Part shown: one piece after another, positions 5,925 to 13,366 of the stretch | How the letters are laid out: each line of letters opens with the position of its first letter | How positions within the stretch are numbered: the first letter of the stretch is position 1 | Assembly: GCA_050260215.1 (NCBI GenBank) | Contig: JBLNBU010000280.1 | Location: 1 to 14,435 of the forward strand | Direction: 5' to 3' | DNA: 14,435 nucleotides | DNA from: JBLNBU01 sp050260215 | GTDB taxonomy: Bacteria; Pseudomonadota; Alphaproteobacteria; Rhodospirillales; Magnetospirillaceae | The notes under the pieces: generated by a model | Seen by the model: only the letters and a program-made list of their open reading frames with translations | Database searches by the model: none | What the model was told of the DNA's origin: nothing | Program-made: the position numbers and the translations under genes

Positions 5925-7099
5925 GGCACCTCGCGCACCGCCAGCAGCACCGCCTCGATCAGGGCGTCGATGTCGGCGTCGGAATGGGCGGCCGACAGGG
6001 CGAAGCGGATACGGCTGGTGCCCGGCGGCACCGTTGGCGGGCGGATGGCCACCGCCAGGAAGCCCTTGTCCTCCAGCGCCTTGGCCACGGCCAAGGTGCG
6101 GCGCTCGTCGCCCAGGATCAGCGGCACGATCTGAGTGGCCGACGGACCGGTGTCCAGCCCGTGCTCGCGCCAGGCCCGCCGCACACGCTCGGCATTGGCC
6201 TGCAGGCGCGCACGCTCCGGGCCCAGGGTCGGCACCAGTTCAAGTGCGGCGTCGACGGCACCCAGCACCGCCGGCGGCAGGGCGGTGGCATAGACCAGGC
6301 CCGAGGCACGGTTGACCAGATACTCCTTCAGCCGGGCCGAGCCGGCCACATAGGCGCCGAAGCTGCCCATGGCCTTGGAGAAGGTGCCCATGGCCAGGTC
6401 GACCTCGTGGCCGACGCTGAGCCCGAAGCCCGCCGGCCCCAGCACCCCGGTGGCGTGCGCCTCGTCGAGGTACAGGAAGGCGTCGTAGCCTTGCGCCAAA
6501 GCCGCCAGCGCAGCGACGTCGGTGGCGTCGCCGTCCATGCTGAACACCGTCTCGCTGACGATGAAGCGCGGTCCCGGCTTGTCGGCATGGGCCACCAGCA
6601 GGGCCTCGAGGTGCCCGAGGTCGTCGTGGCGATATCGCACCTGGCGCACCCCGGCGATGGCAAGACCCGCGTGCAGGCTGGCATGGATCAGCCGGTCGGC
6701 GAACACCACCGGAGGCGCGCCCCACAGCTCGGGGTCCAGCAGGGCCGGCAGCACCGAGGCATTGCACTGCCAGCCGCTGGCCAGCATCAGCGCGGCCTCG
6801 GCCTGCTTGGCCGACGCAATGCGCGCCTCGATGGCGTCCAGCGCGGCCAGATGCCCGGACACCAGCCGGGAGGCACCGCTGCCGGCGCCGAACTCGGCCG
6901 CCCATGCGCGCGCCCGCTCGACCAGCAGCGGGTGGTGGGCCAAGCCCAGGTAATCGTTGGACGAAAAGTTGACCAGATCGCGCCCGCCCAGGCGCACACG
7001 GCCGCCGGGAAGCGGCTCGACCCCGCGTAGGCGGCGCCGACGTCCGGCCTGCTCCAGGCCGGCAAGAAAGCTGTCGAGGGTGGCATCGAGGGCACGCAT
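5921..7099 (-). CDS. bioF: 8-amino-7-oxononanoate synthase (392 aa)
   Basis: BioF condenses pimeloyl-ACP (or -CoA) with L-alanine, with loss of CO2, to make KAPA; it is a PLP enzyme of the alpha-oxoamine synthase family. Motifs in order: FSSNDYLGLAHHP (45-57), GAGSGASRLVSG (71-82), SETVFSMDGD (182-191), LDEAHATGVLG (211-221) with the cofactor-binding Asp, and GTFSKAMGSFGAY (238-250), where K242 is the Schiff-base lysine. IRPPTVPPGTSRIRFALSA near the C-terminus is the substrate and phosphate loop. Length matches the family (about 385-395). It is the first gene of the operon. The ATG at 7099 has no clear ribosome binding site and lies only about ten bases after a candidate -10 box, so its mRNA may be nearly leaderless. 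Confidence 0.97.
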   Translation of the reverse strand: MRALDATLDSFLAGLEQAGRRRRLRGVEPLPGGRVRLGGRDLVNFSSNDYLGLAHHPLLVERARAWAAEFGAGSGASRLVSGHLAALDAIEARIASAKQAEAALMLASGWQCNASVLPALLDPELWGAPPVVFADRLIHASLHAGLAIAGVRQVRYRHDDLGHLEALLVAHADKPGPRFIVSETVFSMDGDATDVAALAALAQGYDAFLYLDEAHATGVLGPAGFGLSVGHEVDLAMGTFSKAMGSFGAYVAGSARLKEYLVNRASGLVYATALPPAVLGAVDAALELVPTLGPERARLQANAERVRRAWREHGLDTGPSATQIVPLILGDERRTLAVAKALEDKGFLAVAIRPPTVPPGTSRIRFALSAAHSDADIDALIEAVLLAVREVP

Positions 7100-7108
7100 G
7101 GCCCGCCG

Positions 7109-7137
7109 GTTCTAGGCGCTTTTCGCGTCTGTTGCAA
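7109..7137 (-). promoter_or_regulatory. Candidate promoter for the bioFHCDA operon
   Basis: On the minus strand TTGCAA (7137-7132) and TAGAAC (7114-7109) are 17 bases apart, which is the standard spacing of a housekeeping promoter. TAGAAC matches four of six bases of TATAAT. The predicted start of transcription falls only a few bases before the bioF ATG. This is a pattern match by eye only. Confidence 0.4.
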
Positions 7138-7161
7138 AGGGCGCATGCGCAGGCCTAATCT
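7132..7161 (+). promoter_or_regulatory. Candidate promoter for bioB, sharing TTGCAA with the divergent bioF promoter
   Basis: TTGCAA reads the same on both strands, so 7132-7137 can serve as the -35 box in both directions. Toward bioB, TAATCT (7156-7161) lies 18 bases away, a weak -10 match. Transcription would begin near 7168, leaving a leader of about 26 bases before the TTG at 7194 with its GGAGG site. Weaker than the bioF-side candidate. Confidence 0.3.
7141..7150. promoter_or_regulatory. Perfect palindrome GCGCATGCGC between the bioB -35 and -10 boxes
   Basis: This ten-base self-complementary sequence sits in the spacer of the candidate bioB promoter and just upstream of the bioF one, a good place for an operator acting on both. 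It does not look like the BirA operator (TTGTAAAC half-sites) or the BioR box (TTATCTATAA) known from other bacteria. In GC-rich DNA such a palindrome can also arise by chance. Confidence 0.3.
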
Positions 7162-7179
7162 CTGCGCCTCGCATGGAAC

Positions 7180-7184
7180 GGAGG
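7180..7184 (+). promoter_or_regulatory. Ribosome binding site GGAGG deciding the bioB TTG start
   Basis: GGAGG followed by a nine-base spacer places initiation at the TTG of 7194. The upstream ATG at 7173 precedes this site and would make it part of the coding sequence. Confidence 0.5.
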
Positions 7185-7193
7185 GCTTTGGGC

Positions 7194-8153
7194 TTGATAC
7201 GCGACCAGGACGACACCGTCCGCCACGACTGGACCGACGCCGAGGTCGAGGCGCTGTTCGCCGCCCCCTTCTTCGACCTGCTGCACCGGGCGCACGCGGT
7301 GCACCGGGCCAATTTCGACCCCAACCGCATCCAGATCAGCCGCCTGCTGTCCATCAAGACCGGCGGCTGCCCCGAGGACTGCTCGTACTGCCCGCAAAGC
7401 GCCCATTACGCCACGGGGCTGGAAAAGGAACGCCTGCTGGCAGTGGAAGAGGTCATTGAGGCCGCCCGCCAGGCCAAGTCCGAGGGCGCGTCGCGCTTCT
7501 GCATGGGGGCGGCCTGGCGCGGCCCCAAGGGCGACGACTTCCAGGTGGCGCTGGCGATGATCGAAGGGGTCAAGGGCCTGGGGCTCGAGACCTGCGCCAG
7601 CTTCGGCCTGCTGTCGCGCGAACAGGCCCGCCAGCTGAAGGAGGCCGGGCTCGACTACTACAACCACAACATCGACACCAGCCCGGAACACTACGGCGAG
7701 GTGATCTCCACCCGGACCTTCCAGGACCGGCTGGACACGCTGGAGCACGTCCAGGACGCCGGCATGCACGTGTGCTCGGGCGGCATCGTCGGCATGGGCG
7801 AGGGCCGACGCGACCGCGCCCGCATGCTGGTCACCCTGGCCAACCTGCCCAAGCAGCCCGACAGCGTGCCCATCAACCTGCTGATCCCCATCCCCGGCAC
7901 ACCCCTGGCCGAGGCCGAACGGCCCGACCCGTTCGACTTCGTGCGCACCATCGCGGTGGCGCGCCTGATGATGCCCAAGTCGTTCGTCCGCCTGTCGGCG
8001 GGCCGCGAGGGCATGAGCGACGAGATGCAGGCGTTGTGCTTTTTCGCCGGGGCCAATTCGGTGTTCTGCGGGGCGCGGCTGCTGACCGCACCCAATGCCT
8101 CGCCCGAGAACGACAAGAGCCTGTTCGGCCGCCTCGGACTGGCCCCGTTGTAA
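7194..8153 (+). CDS. bioB: Biotin synthase, radical SAM enzyme (319 aa from the TTG start)
   Basis: BioB inserts sulfur into dethiobiotin to form biotin. Numbered from the TTG start: the radical-SAM cluster CPEDCSYC gives C59, C63 and C66. The [2Fe-2S] ligands match C103 (RFCMGAAWRGP), C134 (ETCASFG), C194 (HVCSGGIVGMGE) and R266 (FVRLSAGR). YNHNIDTS, NLLIPIPGTPL and FFAGANSVF complete the family pattern and the length is normal. An in-frame ATG at 7173 would add seven residues but has no ribosome binding site. GGAGG at 7180-7184 is nine bases before the TTG at 7194, so I take TTG as the start; an annotation starting at 7173 is equally in frame. The gene is divergent from bioFHCDA and ends six bases before the convergent regulator gene. 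Confidence 0.95.
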   Translation: MIRDQDDTVRHDWTDAEVEALFAAPFFDLLHRAHAVHRANFDPNRIQISRLLSIKTGGCPEDCSYCPQSAHYATGLEKERLLAVEEVIEAARQAKSEGASRFCMGAAWRGPKGDDFQVALAMIEGVKGLGLETCASFGLLSREQARQLKEAGLDYYNHNIDTSPEHYGEVISTRTFQDRLDTLEHVQDAGMHVCSGGIVGMGEGRRDRARMLVTLANLPKQPDSVPINLLIPIPGTPLAEAERPDPFDFVRTIAVARLMMPKSFVRLSAGREGMSDEMQALCFFAGANSVFCGARLLTAPNASPENDKSLFGRLGLAPL

Positions 8154-8159
8154 GGGGGA

Positions 8160-8849
8160 CTATTCGGCGGCGATGCCGCCGGGTTCGTGGCCGGGATCGA
8201 TGTCCAGCCCGGCCAGCAGGGCCTTGCGCGCGGCCTCGGTCCGGGTGTTGACGCCAAGCGCCCGATAGACGACCCGCAGGTGGGACTTCACCGTCACCTC
8301 GTGCACCGACAGCGCGCGGGCGATGACCTTGTTCGAGGCGCCGTGCGCCACCATGGCCAGGATCTCGCGCTGGCGCGGGGTCAGGCCCGAAATGGGGCTG
8401 CCGCCCTCGGCGGCGATGCGGCGCACATGGCTCATGATCGCGGTCTGGTGCCAGCCTTCGATGGCCAGCGACGGCACGTAGCGTTCGCCGGTCAGCACCA
8501 GGCGCAGCGCCGCGACGATGGCGTCGCCGCGCATGGTGCGCGGCAGGTACCCGGCGGCGCCGGCTTCCAGCGCCGAAAGCGCGGCCTCGGTTTGCGGCAG
8601 CCCGCAGGCGACCACCAGCGGCGTGCCGGAGAACAGCGCCTTCAGCGTGGCCAGGCTGGCGACCTTGCCGTCTTCGAGAAGATTGTGGGCGGCGACCACC
8701 AGGCCGAGCTGGCGGGCGGCGCGGCCAAGGCGTATCGCCTCGGACGCCGAGGAGGCTTCATGCACCCGGGCACCGGGCACGGCCTCGCGCAGCAGGCGAG
8801 TGAGGCCGCAAGCATTGATGGCATGGTCTTCGATCAGCAAGATATCCAT
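8160..8849 (-). CDS. LuxR/NarL-family regulator with degenerate receiver domain (229 aa)
   Basis: Residues 1-120 have the receiver fold: MDILLIEDHAINACGL retains the acidic pair E7/D8, and GAAGYLPRTM is the beta5 region. Residues 156-206 form a LuxR-type helix-turn-helix (LTPRQREILAMVAHGASNKV, then VHEVTVKSHLRVVYRALGV), so it should bind DNA. The phosphorylation site is missing: where family members read 'DLVLLD', this protein reads GLVVAA, placing A54 at the Asp position. The conserved Thr/Ser position in PLVVACG is Ala or Cys, and the conserved Lys is R104. It is therefore probably a pseudo-receiver that is not controlled by ordinary phosphotransfer. No histidine kinase lies in the window. 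The ATG at 8849 has GGGAGGG just upstream, at short spacing. The gene converges on bioB with six bases between stops. Target genes are unknown. Confidence 0.9.
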   Translation of the reverse strand: MDILLIEDHAINACGLTRLLREAVPGARVHEASSASEAIRLGRAARQLGLVVAAHNLLEDGKVASLATLKALFSGTPLVVACGLPQTEAALSALEAGAAGYLPRTMRGDAIVAALRLVLTGERYVPSLAIEGWHQTAIMSHVRRIAAEGGSPISGLTPRQREILAMVAHGASNKVIARALSVHEVTVKSHLRVVYRALGVNTRTEAARKALLAGLDIDPGHEPGGIAAE

Positions 8850-8913
8850 GAACCCTCCCGGCTGCCTCGCTCGGGCCCCGCGCGTCCCTCATTCGACGGA
8901 GCCGCATACCGAA

Positions 8914-8941
8914 GGTATATGACCTGGGCCATGGATTGCAA
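8914..8941 (-). promoter_or_regulatory. Candidate promoter for the LuxR-family regulator
   Basis: The gap 8850-9042 is clearly more AT-rich than its surroundings and holds no gene. On the minus strand TTGCAA (8941-8936) and TATACC (8919-8914) are 16 bases apart. A short inverted repeat, ATACC-GAA-GGTAT (8906-8918), overlaps the -10 box and could be an operator, perhaps for autoregulation. A second possibility farther upstream is TTGAAG (8985-8980) with TATATT (8960-8955), at 19-base spacing. Eye-based match only. Confidence 0.35.
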
Positions 8942-9042
8942 TCGCCATTCACTGAATATAACCGGTTTCTAATCTCCCCCTTCAAACGATTTCCCTGCAA
9001 AAACAAGGACTCGCAGACTATTGCGGCAATTTCTATACTTGT

Positions 9043-12000
9043 TTATCGCCCATGGGTCGAAGCGCCCTGGGCCGCCGGTTCGGGTTGCTTCCGCCGGGAC
9101 ACCGCCATGCGCAGCCGCTCAAACCCCAGGTAGAGAACCGGAGTGATGTACAAGGTCAGCACCTGGGACACCACCAGGCCACCGACCACCGACAGGCCCA
9201 GCGGCTGGCGCAGTTCGGCCGAGGCGCCGGCCCCCAGCGCGATGGGCAGCGTGCCCATGATCGCCGCCATGGTGGTCATCATGATCGGGCGGAAGCGCAG
9301 CATGCAGGCCTGGAAGATGGCCTCGCGCGCCGGCAGGCCGTGGTGGCGCTGCGCATCGAGCGCGAAGTCGATCATCATGATGGCGTTCTTCTTGACGATG
9401 CCGATCAGCATCAGGATGCCGATGATGGCGATCACCGTCAGTTCCTGGCCGAACAGCATCAGGGTGGCCAGCGCGCCGACTGCTGCCGACGGCAGCCCCG
9501 ACAGGATGGTCACCGGGTGGACCAGGCTTTCGTACAGCACGCCGAGAACCACGTAGATGACCAGCACCGCCGCGGTCAGCAGGATACCCTGGTTGGCCAG
9601 CGACTGGCGGAACACCTGCGCTGTGCCCGAGAAGCTGGACGCCACCCCCGGCGGCAGGCCGCCCTCGCGTTCCAGGGCATGGATGCGGTCGATGGCTTCG
9701 CCCAGCGAGCGGCCCGGCGCGGTGTTGAAGGTGATGGTGACCGAGGGCACCTGGCCCTGGTGGTTGACGGTCAGCGGCCCGACCAGGCGCACCACCTTGG
9801 CGATGGTGTCGATGGGGATCAACTGGCCGGTCTTCGACCGCACATGCAGCTTGGACAGCGCCGAGGCGTCCTGCTGGAACTGGGGCGCCAGCTCCAGGAT
9901 CACCTGGTAGTCGTTGGCGGCGGTGTAGATGGTCGAGATCTGCCGGGTGCCATAGGCTGAATACAGGGTCGAGCGCACGTCCTCGAGCTTGACGCCGACG
10001 GCCGCCGCCTTGTCGCGGTCGACCTCGACCAGGGCCTGCGGGCTCTTGATCTGCAGGTCCGAGGTGACGTCCTGGAACATCGCCCCTTCGGCGGCCATGC
10101 GCGCCATCATGCGCTCGGACAGGGCATAGAGCTCGGGCTGGTCGATGCCTTCCAGGGTGTACTGGTACAGGCTTTTCGACGTGCGCCCCCCGACCACCAG
10201 GTTCTGCACCGGCTGGATGTAGACGGTGATGCCCGGCTGGCCGGCCACCTTCTTGCGCAGCTGCTGGATGACCTCCATCACCGGCGGGCGCTTCTCGCGC
10301 GGGACCAGGTTGATGAACATGCGCCCGGTATTGACCGCGTTGGACAGCCCCGAAACGCCCACCGCCGAACTGACGGTGGCGATGCTGGGATCGGCCTGGA
10401 TGATGGCCGCCACCCGCTTCTGGTTCTCGGCCATGGCGGCGAACGAGATGTCCTGGGCGGCCTCGGTGAGGATGAACAGCTGGCCGGTGTCCTCGATGGG
10501 GAAGAAGCCCTTGGGAATGGCCATGAACAGCCACACCGTGGCGCCGATGGTGGCCGCCGTCACCACCAGCATGGAGGCGCCGTGGTCCAGCACCCAGGCC
10601 AGGGTGCGCCGATAGACCGCCAGGACGGCCTGGAACCCGCGTTCGAGCCCGCGCATCAGCGGGCCTTCGTCCTCGGGGCGTTCGGGGCGCAGGAAGCGGG
10701 CGCACATGGTCGGCGTCAGGGTCAGCGACACCACCGCCGACAGCACGATGGCCATGGTCACCACCACGGCGAACTCATGGAAGATCCGCCCGATCACCCC
10801 GCCCATGGCCAGGATGGGGATGAACACGGCGATCAGCGAGGCGGTGATCGACACGATGGTGAAGCCGATCTCGCGCGCGCCCTTCAGGGCGGCCTCGAAC
10901 GCGGCCATGCCCTCGTCCACGTGGCGCTGGATGTTTTCCAGCATGACGATGGCGTCGTCGACCACCAGCCCCACCGCCAGGGTCAGGCCCAGCAGCGAGA
11001 TGTTGTCCAGGCTGAACCCGAACGCCGCCATGCCGCCCAAGGTGGCCACCAGCGACACCGGCATGGCGATGGCCGGGATCACCGTGGCGGTGACGCGGCG
11101 CAGGAAAAGGAAGATCACCATCACCACCAGGGCGACGGTCAGCACGAAGGTTTCCTGCACGTCCTTGATCGCCGCGCGGATGGAGCGCGAGCGGTCGTTC
11201 ATGACGTCGATCTTCACCGTCGGCGGCAGGATGGCCGAGAACGACCCGATCAGCCCCTTGACCGCGTCGACCACCTCGACCGCGTTGGCGTCGGGCTGGC
11301 GCTGGACCGCCAGGATGATGGCGCGGGTACCGTTGAACCAGCTGGCGGTGCGGTCGTTCTCGACGCTGTCCCTGACGGTGGCGATCTCCTTCAGCCGCAC
11401 CGGCGCCCCGCCCCGCCAGGCCACGGGCAGTTCGGCGAAGGCCGCCGCGTTGGGCAGCTGGGCATTGGCCTGCAGGGTGATCTGCTGCTTGGGACCGTTC
11501 AGGATGCCCAGCGGCGAGTTGGTGTTGGCCGCGGTCAGCGCGGCCTGCACCTCGTCCAGGCCCAGGCCGCGCGCCGCCAGCGCGTCGGGGTCGACCTGGA
11601 TGCGCACAGCGAATTTCTGGGCGCCGTAGACCAGCACCTGGGCGACGCCCGACAGCCGCGAGATGCGCGGCGTCATGATGGTCTCGGCGAAGTCGTTCAG
11701 CTGGGCCAGCGGCACCGTCGGCGACGACAGCGCCAGCAGCACCACCGGCTGGTCGGCCGGGTTGACCTTCTTGAACGACGGCGGGGTGGTCATTTCGGTG
11801 GGCAGGCGCCGGGCGGCACGGGCCAGCGCCGCCTGCACGTCCTGGGCGGCGGCGTCGATGTTGCGGTCCAAAACGAAGGTCAGCGTGATGGCGGTCGTGC
11901 CCTGGCCGCTGGCCGAACTCATGGTCTCGACGCCGCCGATGGTGCTGAACTCGCGCTCGAGCACCTCGGCCACCGCCGAAGCCATGGTCTCGGGGCTGGC

Positions 12001-12159
12001 GCCCGGCATCACCGCCGAGACGCTGATGGTGGGGAAATCGGCATTGGGCAGCGCCGCCACCGGCAGCTGGCGATACCCGGCCAGCCCGACCAGGATCAGC
12101 GCGAGCGTCAGCAGGCCGGTGGCAACGGGACGGCGGATGAAGATTTCCGACAGACTCAT
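9043..12159 (-). CDS. RND multidrug efflux permease, MdtC-like HAE1 family (1038 aa)
   Basis: This is an inner-membrane proton-driven exporter that works as a trimer with a periplasmic adaptor and an outer-membrane channel. It has the full two-fold RND layout: an N-terminal membrane helix (IFIRRPVATGLLTLALILVG), the first periplasmic domain, TM2-6 (about 338-490), the second periplasmic domain and the last helices (about 858-1018). The proton-relay pair D401/D402 lies in GLVVDDAIVMLENI, and K923/K924 in GIVKKNAIMMIDFAL. VNHQGQVPS, FSGTAQVF and GVLYESLVHPVTILSGLPSA closely match what I recall of E. coli MdtC. The ATG at 12159 overlaps the adaptor stop (ATGA); an open frame extending upstream is only the adaptor's shadow. 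E. coli uses an MdtB/MdtC pair, but only one permease is present here. Substrates cannot be deduced. Confidence 0.95.
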   Translation of the reverse strand: MSLSEIFIRRPVATGLLTLALILVGLAGYRQLPVAALPNADFPTISVSAVMPGASPETMASAVAEVLEREFSTIGGVETMSSASGQGTTAITLTFVLDRNIDAAAQDVQAALARAARRLPTEMTTPPSFKKVNPADQPVVLLALSSPTVPLAQLNDFAETIMTPRISRLSGVAQVLVYGAQKFAVRIQVDPDALAARGLGLDEVQAALTAANTNSPLGILNGPKQQITLQANAQLPNAAAFAELPVAWRGGAPVRLKEIATVRDSVENDRTASWFNGTRAIILAVQRQPDANAVEVVDAVKGLIGSFSAILPPTVKIDVMNDRSRSIRAAIKDVQETFVLTVALVVMVIFLFLRRVTATVIPAIAMPVSLVATLGGMAAFGFSLDNISLLGLTLAVGLVVDDAIVMLENIQRHVDEGMAAFEAALKGAREIGFTIVSITASLIAVFIPILAMGGVIGRIFHEFAVVVTMAIVLSAVVSLTLTPTMCARFLRPERPEDEGPLMRGLERGFQAVLAVYRRTLAWVLDHGASMLVVTAATIGATVWLFMAIPKGFFPIEDTGQLFILTEAAQDISFAAMAENQKRVAAIIQADPSIATVSSAVGVSGLSNAVNTGRMFINLVPREKRPPVMEVIQQLRKKVAGQPGITVYIQPVQNLVVGGRTSKSLYQYTLEGIDQPELYALSERMMARMAAEGAMFQDVTSDLQIKSPQALVEVDRDKAAAVGVKLEDVRSTLYSAYGTRQISTIYTAANDYQVILELAPQFQQDASALSKLHVRSKTGQLIPIDTIAKVVRLVGPLTVNHQGQVPSVTITFNTAPGRSLGEAIDRIHALEREGGLPPGVASSFSGTAQVFRQSLANQGILLTAAVLVIYVVLGVLYESLVHPVTILSGLPSAAVGALATLMLFGQELTVIAIIGILMLIGIVKKNAIMMIDFALDAQRHHGLPAREAIFQACMLRFRPIMMTTMAAIMGTLPIALGAGASAELRQPLGLSVVGGLVVSQVLTLYITPVLYLGFERLRMAVSRRKQPEPAAQGASTHGR

Positions 12160-13322
12160 GGCTTGCGCTCGGCCACCCCGGTGCCCACGCCCCCGCGCAT
12201 CTGGCCGTCGATGACCACGGTCTCGCCCGCCGCCAGCCCCTTGGACACCACCGCCTCGCCCTTGATGGTGCGATCGACGGACACGGGGCGGATCTCGGCA
12301 GTCTGGTCCGGGCGGACGACGAACACATAGGCGCCGGCCTGGCCGGTCTGGATGGCCTCGGCCGGCACCACCAGGGCGCCGGGCTCCACCCCCAGGGTAA
12401 GGGTGACGTTGACGAACTGCCCCGGCCACAGCCGGCTGTTGGGGTTGTCCAGCGTCGCCTTCAGCCCGATGGTGCCGGTGGCCTGGTCGATGGCGGAATC
12501 GATGAAGGTGACCGGCCCGCTTTCATCCAGCCCCGGGTCCGACGCCGAAGCGACCCTGGCCGGCAGCGCGCCGGCACCTTGCGCGGCACGGATGCGCGGC
12601 AGGTGGTATTCGGGAACGGCGAAGGAGACGTAGATGGGCGCCAGCTGGGTCAGAGTGACCATGGGCTGGGTATCGGTGGGCTTGGCCAGGTTGCCGGGCT
12701 TGGCGTTGACCACGCCGGTCCGCCCGCTGATGGGGGCGCGGATCTGGGCGTATTCCTGCATCAGCCGCGCCGTCTCGATGGCGGCCTGGTCGGCCTTGAC
12801 TGCAGCTTCATAGACGCGGGCGTCGGCGGTGGCCTGCTCGACCTTCTGCACCGGCGCATTGCCGGTCTTGAGCAACTCGGAATAGCGCTTGAGGTCCGAG
12901 CGCGCCCGCTCGAGCTGGGCCTGGTCGCGGGCCAGGTTCGCCTCGGCCTGGCGCCTTGCGGCGTCGTGCGGGCGCAGGTCCAGGGTGAACAACAGCTCGC
13001 CCTGGCGCACCTCCTGGCCCTCGCCGAAATGCTGGCGGACCACCTCGCCCTCGACCCGGGTGCGCACCGAGACCACGGCCATGGACTGCACCGCGCCCAC
13101 CGCCGAGACCAGTACCGGCATGGGCTTGGCCTCGACCGCACGGGTGACCACCGGCTGGGCCGGGACCTGGGGCTTTTCGGCCGGCGGCTTGGCCGGGCCG
13201 CCCAGCGCCCACCAACCGGCGGCGGCCACCACCGCCAGCCCCGCCAGCAGCGCGGGGCGCCGCTTCAGCACGGCGCGGCCCCGCTGCAGGGTGCCGCGTT
13301 GCGTCGCGTCGACATGGTTCAT
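12156..13322 (-). CDS. RND efflux periplasmic adaptor subunit, MdtA-like (388 aa)
   Basis: This is the membrane fusion protein linking the RND permease to an outer-membrane channel. A single membrane anchor lies at about 24-41 (ALLAGLAVVAAAGWWALGG), with a basic segment before it. The two halves of the lipoyl-like domain are VGAVQSMAVVSVRTRVEGEV and AQIRAPISGRTGVVNAKPGN, separated by a helical hairpin (RQAEANLARDQAQLERAR onwards). A beta-barrel domain follows (PIYVSFAVPEYHLPRIR; NSRLWPGQFVNVTL), then the membrane-proximal domain (LVVPAEAIQTGQAGAYVFVV). I prefer the ATG at 13322 (MNHV), preceded by the purine-rich GGGAAGGGAAG. An in-frame ATG at 13340 adds six residues with a poor site. Its stop overlaps the permease start, so the two subunits are coupled. 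No TolC-type gene is adjacent. Confidence 0.93.
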   Translation of the reverse strand: MNHVDATQRGTLQRGRAVLKRRPALLAGLAVVAAAGWWALGGPAKPPAEKPQVPAQPVVTRAVEAKPMPVLVSAVGAVQSMAVVSVRTRVEGEVVRQHFGEGQEVRQGELLFTLDLRPHDAARRQAEANLARDQAQLERARSDLKRYSELLKTGNAPVQKVEQATADARVYEAAVKADQAAIETARLMQEYAQIRAPISGRTGVVNAKPGNLAKPTDTQPMVTLTQLAPIYVSFAVPEYHLPRIRAAQGAGALPARVASASDPGLDESGPVTFIDSAIDQATGTIGLKATLDNPNSRLWPGQFVNVTLTLGVEPGALVVPAEAIQTGQAGAYVFVVRPDQTAEIRPVSVDRTIKGEAVVSKGLAAGETVVIDGQMRGGVGTGVAERKP

Positions 13323-13366
13323 GACTTCCCTTCCCGCCATCCGGACGACATATCCGAACCGACCAT

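Noticed and set aside
4660..6315. A 551-codon plus-strand open frame opposite bioC, bioH and the end of bioF
   Set aside because: It is a compositional shadow of three well-supported biotin genes, with no ribosome binding site and no domain.
7100..7193. BirA or BioR operator in the bioF/bioB spacer
   Set aside because: Neither the TTGTAAAC half-sites of BirA operators nor the TTATCTATAA BioR box is present on either strand.
8165..8181. CGGCGGC-GAT-GCCGCCG hairpin considered as a bidirectional terminator for bioB and the regulator
   Set aside because: Neither strand has a T run after the stem, and it lies in codons of the regulator. Such stems are common in GC-rich coding DNA.
8850..9042. 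A small gene in the AT-rich gap between the regulator and the RND permease
   Set aside because: Short frames here have no ribosome binding site and run into the flanking genes. The stretch looks like promoter DNA.
10582..12330. A 582-codon plus-strand open frame opposite the RND permease and adaptor
   Set aside because: The translation is rich in Gly, Gln, His, Asp and Arg with no recognisable fold. The minus strand encodes a complete permease with its proton-relay residues.
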